Source: Gammaproteobacteria bacterium (GTDB lineage: Bacteria; Pseudomonadota; Gammaproteobacteria; S144-34). From it: 10,277 bases of DNA. Position 1 is the stretch's first letter; every line of letters begins with the position of its first letter. Both the position numbers and the translations under genes were made by a program. This document shows, in pieces, positions 6,412-10,277 of this stretch. The notes below the pieces were generated by a model that worked only from the letters and a program-made list of their open reading frames with translations, was not told the DNA's origin and made no database searches. The stretch lies in NCBI GenBank assembly GCA_015487895.1, contig WFOW01000307.1, forward strand, positions 1 to 10,277, read 5' to 3'.

Positions 6412-6903
6412 ATGCGCGTGCTGCTCGTCGCCGACACCCACGGCCCGCCGGACCCGCGCGTGGCGGCGCTCGCCGCCGGCTGCGACCTCGTGGTGCACGC
6501 GGGCGACGTCGGCCCGCCGTCCGCGCTCGCGGCCTTCGGCGTCCCGGTGCAGGTCGCACGAGGCAACAACGACCGCGGGTCGGACTGGCCCTGGCAGGTG
6601 GAGCTCGCGCTGCCGGGCGGGCGGCTCGTCGCGGTGCACGGCCACCGGCACGGCCCGCCCGCACGGCGCCACGCCCGCCTGCGCGCGGACTTCCCGGAGG
6701 CGCGCGTTGTGGCCTACGGCCACAGCCACCGGCAGGCGGTGGACACGGACGGGGTCCCGTGGGTGCTCAATCCCGGCGCCGGCGGGCGCGTGCGCACCTT
6801 CGGCGGGCCGGGCTGCCTCGTGCTCACGGCCACCGCGCGCGGCTGGCGCATCGAGCGCCACCGCTTCGCCCCGCAGGCCCGCGCGCGCCGGAGGGCGGCG
6901 TGA
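6412..6903 (+). CDS. YfcE/MJ0936-type metallophosphoesterase
   Basis: 163 residues, a standard size for this small calcineurin-like phosphoesterase family. All metal and catalytic motifs are present in order: DTH (D8, H10), HAGDV (D32), RGNND (N52 and N53), AVHGHRHG (H76, H78) and YGHSH (H104, H106), followed by the usual LNPGAGG at 119-125. This predicts a dinuclear-metal (Mn-type) cytosolic phosphodiesterase; relatives act on simple phosphodiesters in vitro and the physiological substrate is generally unclear. No TM helix or signal peptide. Start ATG 6412 directly precedes the family-typical MRVLLVADTHG. No strong ribosome-binding site (ggggcggg is the only purine-rich run). The TGA at 6901-6903 overlaps the GTG start of the DNAJ-related gene, so the two are translationally coupled. 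A divergent AEC gene lies 73 bp away. Confidence 0.93.
   Translation: MRVLLVADTHGPPDPRVAALAAGCDLVVHAGDVGPPSALAAFGVPVQVARGNNDRGSDWPWQVELALPGGRLVAVHGHRHGPPARRHARLRADFPEARVVAYGHSHRQAVDTDGVPWVLNPGAGGRVRTFGGPGCLVLTATARGWRIERHRFAPQARARRRAA
6890..6894 (+). promoter_or_regulatory. Ribosome-binding site deciding the GTG start of the DNAJ-related gene
   Basis: GGAGG inside the last codons of the phosphoesterase gene, 5 bases before GTG 6900. It supports GTG at 6900 as the start rather than any codon further upstream in the same open frame, and explains the 4-base GTGA overlap. Confidence 0.75.
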
Positions 6904-7523
6904 GCGCGCGCGCGCCGTCCGCCCCGGAGCCGGACGATCCGGTGCCGCCGCCCGCGCGCATCGAGGCGCTGGTGGACGCCGTGCACGAGGCGCTGCGCGC
7001 CCAGCCCCTCGCCACCGAGCACGAGCTCCTGCGCCGGCTCGAGGCCGCGGGCCATCCCGAGTTCGACCGCCGCCGGCTGGCCGACCCGCTCGGGCTGTTC
7101 CGCACGCACTTCCTGCTGTTCCACTGCCTCTACCGCCTCCGCGAGCGGCTCGCCGCCGCGGGCGAGGCGAGCCTCGAGATCCACTGCCTGCGCATCCGCC
7201 TCGGGCCGCCGGAGGGGCGCGGGGACACGCTGCCGGGCGGGCACGACCCGCTGCGGGACTTCTACCTCGACCTCGGGCACCTGCGGAGCACGGACGCGGA
7301 CGCCGTCCGCGCCCTGCTGGAGGGCTTCTGGCGCGAGGCGGCGCGGCGCGAGGCGCGCGCCGAGGCGCTCGCCGTGCTCGGGCTGGAGGATCCGGTGGAC
7401 GACGCCACCATCCGCGACCGCTACCGCCGGCTCGCGCGCTTACACCATCCCGACCGCGGCGGCGACGGCGCGCGCCTGCGCGAGATCAACGCCGCCATGG
7501 ACCGCCTCCTGCGCCGGCGGTAA
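6900..7523 (+). CDS. DNAJ-related protein with C-terminal J domain
   Basis: 207 residues from GTG 6900. The N-terminal ~150 residues match the DNAJ-related N-terminal domain (PF12339) as I remember it: a helical stretch (ARIEALVDAVHEALRAQP), LFRTHFLLFHCLYRLRE at about 62-78, a LRIRLGP segment and DPLRDFYLDLGHL. The C-terminal ~52 residues are a J domain: ALAVLGLEDPVDDATIRDRY at 156-175, then the HPD triad at 183-185 in LHHPDRGGD. No Gly/Phe linker, zinc finger or substrate-binding C-terminal domain, so this is a type III (J-domain-only) co-chaperone. HPD predicts stimulation of DnaK-type Hsp70 ATPase; the N-terminal domain presumably supplies the client or location. The family is characteristic of gammaproteobacteria. 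Coupled to the upstream phosphoesterase by overlap. It ends 17 bases from the convergent HEPN gene, with no clear terminator between. Confidence 0.9.
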   Translation: MSARAPSAPEPDDPVPPPARIEALVDAVHEALRAQPLATEHELLRRLEAAGHPEFDRRRLADPLGLFRTHFLLFHCLYRLRERLAAAGEASLEIHCLRIRLGPPEGRGDTLPGGHDPLRDFYLDLGHLRSTDADAVRALLEGFWREAARREARAEALAVLGLEDPVDDATIRDRYRRLARLHHPDRGGDGARLREINAAMDRLLRRR

Positions 7524-7540
7524 CCAGCGCGGGAGGGTGC

Positions 7541-8029
7541 TCAGCCGGACAGGAAACCCTTGGCCTGCGCCTGCGCCTCCAGGCGCGCCAGCGTCTCCAG
7601 GAGCACCTCCGCCAGGCGCCACGCCGCATTGATGCGCTCGGCCTGGCGGTCGGGCTCGTCGGGATAATGGTGGACAAGCCGGTTGCGCATGAGGGCCGCC
7701 TCGTTCCAGGCTTCCGCCGAGGCGACGACCCCAAGCTTCTCCATGAGCAGCGCCAGGTCCCGCCGCGACAGCGCAGAGACGTCCTCGCCCTCCAGGGTCG
7801 CCAGCGTGCGGAACAGCCCACGCCCGAGGGCGTCCTCGAGCTGCTCGTAGCGCTTGAGCAGCGCGTCGATGGCTTCCTGTTGTGCTTCCGTGAGCCGCGT
7901 CACGGCCTCGGCCGAGAGCGGTATCTGCGGCGCCAGCTTCTCGCGGGAGCGGCGCAGCCGCTCGGCGACCCTGCGGGCCGAGGCCAGGTTGCGGGAGAGG
8001 AGCTCCCTGAGCTCGGTCTCGCTGCTCAC
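7541..8029 (-). CDS. HEPN-domain protein, probable HepT-like toxin (RNase)
   Basis: 162 residues from GTG 8029 to TGA 7543-7541; predicted all-helical, charged and cytosolic. The key motif is RNRLVHHY at 115-122, an exact R-x4-H-x-Y (R115, H120, Y122), the HEPN ribonuclease signature. In the characterised Shewanella HepT the tyrosine of this motif is AMPylated by the partner MntA. Preceding LSRRDLALLMEKLGVVASAEAW and following HYPDEPD resemble a group of HEPN proteins encoded next to small nucleotidyltransferases. The start GTG overlaps the TGA of the upstream nucleotidyltransferase (GTGA), so the products are made together; only a weak AAGGAA lies upstream. By eye its GC content seems somewhat below that of its neighbours, compatible with horizontal gain. 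It could instead be a non-toxic NTase partner of the HI0074 type. Toxin role is inferred, not shown. Confidence 0.82.
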   Translation of the reverse strand: MSSETELRELLSRNLASARRVAERLRRSREKLAPQIPLSAEAVTRLTEAQQEAIDALLKRYEQLEDALGRGLFRTLATLEGEDVSALSRRDLALLMEKLGVVASAEAWNEAALMRNRLVHHYPDEPDRQAERINAAWRLAEVLLETLARLEAQAQAKGFLSG

Positions 8030-8322
8030 AAGGGAACGGATTCCTTGGCCGCGATCCGCGCGAAGGGGCCGGGCGGGCGGCCCCGGGGCTGGAGCACGAT
8101 GTCCACCCGCTGCTCGCCGATGCGGGCCAGGAGCTCGCGCTCGAAGCGCAGCTCGTTGTCCAGCGTCGCCCGCTCGGGGTCCGCCTCGATGTAGAGGTCG
8201 ATGTCGCCGCCGCGGGCGTCGTCGCGCGTGCGCGACCCGAACAGGCGCACCTCCACCGTCGGCCCGAACACCCGGCGGGCCGTCTCGACGATGGCGCGGC
8301 GCTCGGCGTCGCTGAGGCGCAT
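8026..8322 (-). CDS. Minimal nucleotidyltransferase (MntA-like antitoxin)
   Basis: 98 residues from ATG 8322 to TGA 8028-8026. A compact Pol-beta-type nucleotidyltransferase: LFGSRTRDDARGGDIDLYI contains G29-S30, then D40-x-D42 (spacing GS-x9-D-x-D), and VDIVL supplies the third carboxylate, D74. All three expected metal-binding Asp are present, so it should be active, transferring AMP to a protein partner if it behaves like MntA. The obvious partner is the HEPN protein encoded next, which carries the target-type tyrosine. An open frame extends upstream to 8487, but it runs through the divergent cupin leader and its residues do not look coding; MRLSDAERRAIV is a natural start. No good ribosome-binding site is seen, and the 5' leader may be short. 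Divergent from the cupin gene by 94 bp. Confidence 0.88.
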   Translation of the reverse strand: MRLSDAERRAIVETARRVFGPTVEVRLFGSRTRDDARGGDIDLYIEADPERATLDNELRFERELLARIGEQRVDIVLQPRGRPPGPFARIAAKESVPL

Positions 8323-8350
8323 GGCGATGCGATGGTAGCACGTCCGGATC

Positions 8351-8379
8351 TTGGGGCGCGGCCCGGCCTCGGGCATCAT
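8351..8379 (+). promoter_or_regulatory. Putative promoter of the cupin-mazG operon
   Basis: TTGGGG (8351-8356), 17-base spacer, CATCAT (8374-8379). Individually weak against sigma-70 consensus (3 of 6 and 4 of 6), but it repeats the spacing and the 9-mer GGGCATCAT of the region before the phosphoesterase gene at 6377-6405. The predicted start near 8386 leaves a leader of about 30 bases that includes a strong ribosome-binding site. Confidence 0.3.
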
Positions 8380-8397
8380 TTCCGCTCGCCGGTTCGC

Positions 8398-8407
8398 AGG
8401 AGGGAGG
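8398..8407 (+). promoter_or_regulatory. Strong ribosome-binding site for the cupin gene
   Basis: AGGAGGGAGG. The GGAGG end lies 9 bases before ATG 8417, and the first AGGAGG lies 7 bases before an in-frame TTG at 8411. Either could start translation; ATG is preferred. It rules out the upstream ATG at 8351. Confidence 0.75.
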
Positions 8408-8416
8408 CCGTTGGAT

Positions 8417-8734
8417 ATGGGCGTCGAGGTGGAGCGCTGGGACGAGGCACGCGACGGGCCGCTCAGCGAGGAGGCGATGCGGCGCAAGCTGGAGGCGCGC
8501 GGCTACCGCGTGAGCCGCTACGTCTATCCCCCGGGCACCTATTTCCCCCCGCACACGCACGACGTGGACAAGATCGACGGCGTGCTCTCGGGGCGCTTCC
8601 GGCTCGAGATGCTGGGCGAGTCCGTGGTCCTCGAGGCCGGCGACATGCTGGCCGTGCCGCGCGGCGTGGTGCACGCCGCCGAGGTGGTGGGCGGCGAGCC
8701 CGTGGTCAGCCTCGACGCGGTGCGGGTGCGCTGA
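8417..8734 (+). CDS. Small single-domain cupin protein
   Basis: 105 residues. One cupin barrel (PF07883-like): first motif PPGTYFPPHTHDVDKIDGVLSG spans 38-59 with H46 and H48; second motif EAGDMLAVPRGVVHAAEV spans 73-90 with H86. The place where classical cupins have a metal-binding Glu (G-x5-H-x-H-x3-4-E) is Lys52 here, so at most three His ligands remain. The same HxHxxDK form occurs in other small cupins I recall, so it may be a family trait rather than damage. No fused enzyme or DNA-binding domain. Function unknown: a metal or ligand-binding protein, or a small isomerase or dioxygenase. Its stop TGA shares the A with the ATG of mazG (TGATG), so the two are translationally coupled; a role in nucleotide metabolism is only suggested by that. 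Confidence 0.88.
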   Translation: MGVEVERWDEARDGPLSEEAMRRKLEARGYRVSRYVYPPGTYFPPHTHDVDKIDGVLSGRFRLEMLGESVVLEAGDMLAVPRGVVHAAEVVGGEPVVSLDAVRVR

Positions 8735-9567
8735 TGGAGATCGCGCGCCTGCTCGAGGTCATGGCGGCGCTGCGCGACCCCGAGCGCGGCTGCCCCTGGG
8801 ACCGGGCCCAGACCTTCGAGACCGTCGCGCCCTACACCATCGAGGAGGCCTACGAGGTGGCCGACGCCATCGAGCGCGGCGACCTCGACGAGGGCCTGCG
8901 CGAGGAGCTCGGCGACCTGCTGTTCCAGGTGGTCTTCCACGCGCGCATGGCCGAGGAGCAGGGGCGCTTCGCCTTCGGCGACGTGGTGGCGGCCATCGTC
9001 GACAAGCTCGTGCGCCGCCACCCGCACGTCTTCGGCGGCGCCGAGGTGCGCGACGCCGAGGCGCAGCGCCTCGCCTGGGAGGCGCACAAGGCCGCCGAGC
9101 GCGAGGCGCGGGCGCGCGCCGAGGGCCGGGCCCCGAGCGCGCTCGACGGCGTGAGCCCGGCGCTCCCCGCGCTGACGCGGGCGGTGAAGCTCCAGCGGCG
9201 CGCCGCGCGCGTCGGCTTCGACTGGGCGAGCCCCGAGCCCGTGCTGGCCAAGGTCAAGGAGGAGGTCGCCGAGCTGGAGCACGAGATGCGGTCGGGCGCC
9301 GCGCGCGAGCGCCTCGAGCACGAGATCGGCGACCTGATCATGGCCTGCGCCAATCTCGCGCGTCACCTGGGCGTCGACCCCGAGACCGCGGTGCGCAAGG
9401 CCAACGCGCGCTTCGAGCGTCGCTTCCGCGCCGTCGAGGCGGCGCTCGCCGCCCGCGGCCGCCGGCCCGAGGAGGCGACCCTCGAGGAGATGGACGCCCT
9501 CTGGAACGAGGCCAAGGCCGCCGAGGGCGACGGCGAGGCGGACGGCCTCGAGGCCGACGGCGGCTGA
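8734..9567 (+). CDS. mazG: MazG nucleoside triphosphate pyrophosphohydrolase
   Basis: 277 residues, the usual size for the two-domain E. coli-type enzyme. It converts NTPs and dNTPs to NMPs and pyrophosphate, clearing non-canonical nucleotides, and in E. coli it also limits ppGpp during starvation. N-terminal domain: GCPWDRAQTFETVAPYTIEE at 19-38 with the metal motif EEAYE (E37, E38, E41) and REELGDLLFQVVFHARMAEE at 56-75 (E57/E58, D61). HPHVFGG at 97-102 is typical. C-terminal domain: VGFDW at 160-164, KVKEEVAELEHE at 173-184 (E176, E177, E180), EHEIGDLIMACANLARHLG at 195-213 (E197, D200), then KANARFERRF. The last ~15 residues are Asp/Glu/Gly-rich and probably disordered. Start ATG 8734 overlaps the cupin stop. 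Convergent with trmH, stops 10 bp apart, not next to relA as in E. coli within what this window shows. Confidence 0.97.
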   Translation: MEIARLLEVMAALRDPERGCPWDRAQTFETVAPYTIEEAYEVADAIERGDLDEGLREELGDLLFQVVFHARMAEEQGRFAFGDVVAAIVDKLVRRHPHVFGGAEVRDAEAQRLAWEAHKAAEREARARAEGRAPSALDGVSPALPALTRAVKLQRRAARVGFDWASPEPVLAKVKEEVAELEHEMRSGAARERLEHEIGDLIMACANLARHLGVDPETAVRKANARFERRFRAVEAALAARGRRPEEATLEEMDALWNEAKAAEGDGEADGLEADGG

Positions 9568-9581
9568 GGCACGGGCCTCAG
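9564..9581. terminator. Bidirectional hairpin containing both convergent stop codons
   Basis: Perfect 7-bp stem CTGAGGC / GCCTCAG with loop ACGG. The plus-strand TGA of mazG (9565-9567) lies in the left arm and the minus-strand TGA of trmH (9580-9578) in the right arm. No flanking T-run on either side, so termination strength is uncertain, but the symmetry serves both transcripts. Confidence 0.6.
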
Positions 9582-10255
9582 GCGCGCGAGGCGGCGCCCG
9601 GCACCGGGCCGAGGATCTCGCCCTCCGGGCCGAGCGGGGGGTAGGGCACGCCGGCCTCGCGGCAGCGGCGGGCAAGGTCGGGATAGGCCCACTCGAACAG
9701 CACGGCGCGGTAGGTCTCGGGGTCGAGGCGCGGGCGGTCGTAGAGGCCGGCGGCGGCGCGCTGGCGCTGGGCCTCGTAGAGGATCACGGCGGCCGCGACC
9801 GAGACGTTCAGCGAGGCGACCATCCCCATCATCGGGATGACGACGTGGCCGTCGGCCGCCGCCGCGGCGGCCTCGCTCACGCCGAACTTCTCCGCGCCCA
9901 GCAGGATGGCCGTGGGGCGCGTGTAGTCCGGCTCGCGGAAGTCGCGGGCCCGCTCCGACAGGTGCGCGGCCAGCACCTGGAAGCCTCTTTCCTGCAGCGC
10001 GCGCACCGCGGCGGCGACCTCGCGGTGCTTGGTCACCAGCATCCACTTCCCGGCGCCCGCCGAGGTCTCGTGGTGGGGCTCGAAGTCCGCGCCCTCCGGC
10101 AGCACGGCATGGGCCTCGAGCACCCCGACGGCGTCGCAGGTGCGCAGGATCGCCGAGAGGTTGTGGGGCTTGTTCACGTGGTCGAGCAGCACGGTGAGGT
10201 CCGGCTGGCGCCGGTCCAGCACGCTGCGCAGCCTGCGGAAACGCTGGGGCGTCAT
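9578..10255 (-). CDS. trmH: tRNA (guanosine(18)-2'-O)-methyltransferase TrmH
   Basis: 225 residues, ATG at 10255, TGA at 9580-9578; close in length and sequence to E. coli TrmH (SpoU). It uses S-adenosylmethionine to 2'-O-methylate G18 in the D-loop of tRNAs, in the cytosol. N-terminal [20 protein letters not shown] contains SPOUT motif 1 (N32, R38-T39 in [14 protein letters not shown]). [18 protein letters not shown] leads into motif 2, [11 protein letters not shown] at 117-127 with E122. Motif 3, [17 protein letters not shown] at 140-156, forms the deep trefoil knot and is followed by ILYEAQRQR. The C-terminal extension with [13 protein letters not shown] and [13 protein letters not shown] matches the TrmH-specific tail (PF12105-like). 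Complete at both ends. TATTCT on the minus strand at 10272-10267 is a possible -10 box, which would give a very short leader; the rest of the promoter is outside the window. Confidence 0.97.
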   Translation of the reverse strand: MTPQRFRRLRSVLDRRQPDLTVLLDHVNKPHNLSAILRTCDAVGVLEAHAVLPEGADFEPHHETSAGAGKWMLVTKHREVAAAVRALQERGFQVLAAHLSERARDFREPDYTRPTAILLGAEKFGVSEAAAAAADGHVVIPMMGMVASLNVSVAAAVILYEAQRQRAAAGLYDRPRLDPETYRAVLFEWAYPDLARRCREAGVPYPPLGPEGEILGPVPGAASRA

Positions 10256-10277
10256 GGCGGTCGGACAGAATAGCAGC

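Noticed and set aside
5419..6861. Upstream extension of the DUF763 frame to 6861
   Set aside because: The family-typical start MRTGYATLPLHGG is at 5418; the extension is an out-of-frame copy of the AEC gene and phosphoesterase antisense.
8323..8674. Longer starts for the minus-strand NTase (8487) and the HEPN frame (8674)
   Set aside because: They run through the divergent promoter and cupin gene; MRLSDAERR and the GTGA-coupled MSSETELREL are natural starts.
8539..9675. Large minus-strand open frame opposite cupin and mazG
   Set aside because: The plus strand encodes unambiguous cupin and MazG motifs; the antisense product has no recognisable domain.
1..10277. tRNA or rRNA genes, insertion sequences, phage genes or attachment sites
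   Set aside because: No cloverleaf, rRNA core sequence, transposase or integrase motif, or terminal inverted repeats were seen on either strand.

Overview
The window is very GC-rich throughout, with tightly packed genes, short intergenic gaps, and GTG used as a start beside ATG. An E. coli-type TrmH, a DNAJ-related/J-domain protein of the gammaproteobacterial kind, MazG, an HAE1-type RND pump and c-di-GMP turnover proteins together suggest a high-GC gammaproteobacterium (something like the Chromatiales/Ectothiorhodospiraceae would fit). This placement is inference from gene content. No rRNA, tRNA, insertion sequence, prophage or CRISPR is visible.

Layout, left to right. (1) 1-1927: the C-terminal ~590 residues of an RND efflux permease. 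Its left edge is abnormal: bases 1 to about 151 encode another part of the same kind of protein (TM2-TM3) on the opposite strand, so the gene is broken by an inverted junction with about 27 codons missing between the two pieces. (2) 1928-2230: a non-coding leader with a terminator-like hairpin and a 14-bp palindrome. (3) 2231-4162: a five-TM GGDEF-EAL protein with a complete EAL catalytic set and an altered GADEF cyclase motif. (4) 4163-4345: a hairpin followed by an unusual array of 7-bp repeats whose orientation flips at 4263. The array runs into the 3' end of the next gene and supplies its stop codon. (5) 6338-4321 (minus strand): a likely two-gene operon, an AEC-family transporter followed 11 bp later by a DUF763 protein. 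(6) 6412-7523 (plus strand): a YfcE-like phosphoesterase translationally coupled to a DNAJ-related protein. (7) 8322-7541 (minus strand): a minimal nucleotidyltransferase and a HEPN protein, overlapping by 4 bp, which look like a MntA/HepT-type toxin-antitoxin pair. (8) 8417-9567 (plus strand): a small cupin coupled to MazG. (9) 10255-9578 (minus strand): TrmH, convergent with mazG, the two stop codons sitting in the arms of one perfect hairpin.

The genes do not form one pathway. They are small, independent, mostly housekeeping or stress-related units: export, second-messenger signalling, proteostasis, nucleotide clean-up and tRNA modification, with one toxin-antitoxin-like accessory pair inserted. 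I see no clear multi-gene undescribed system. The items most worth a second look are the inverted junction at 151, the two-orientation heptad array, the NTase-HEPN pair, the RpfC-like sensor fused to GADEF-EAL, and a promoter-like motif shared by two divergent regions.
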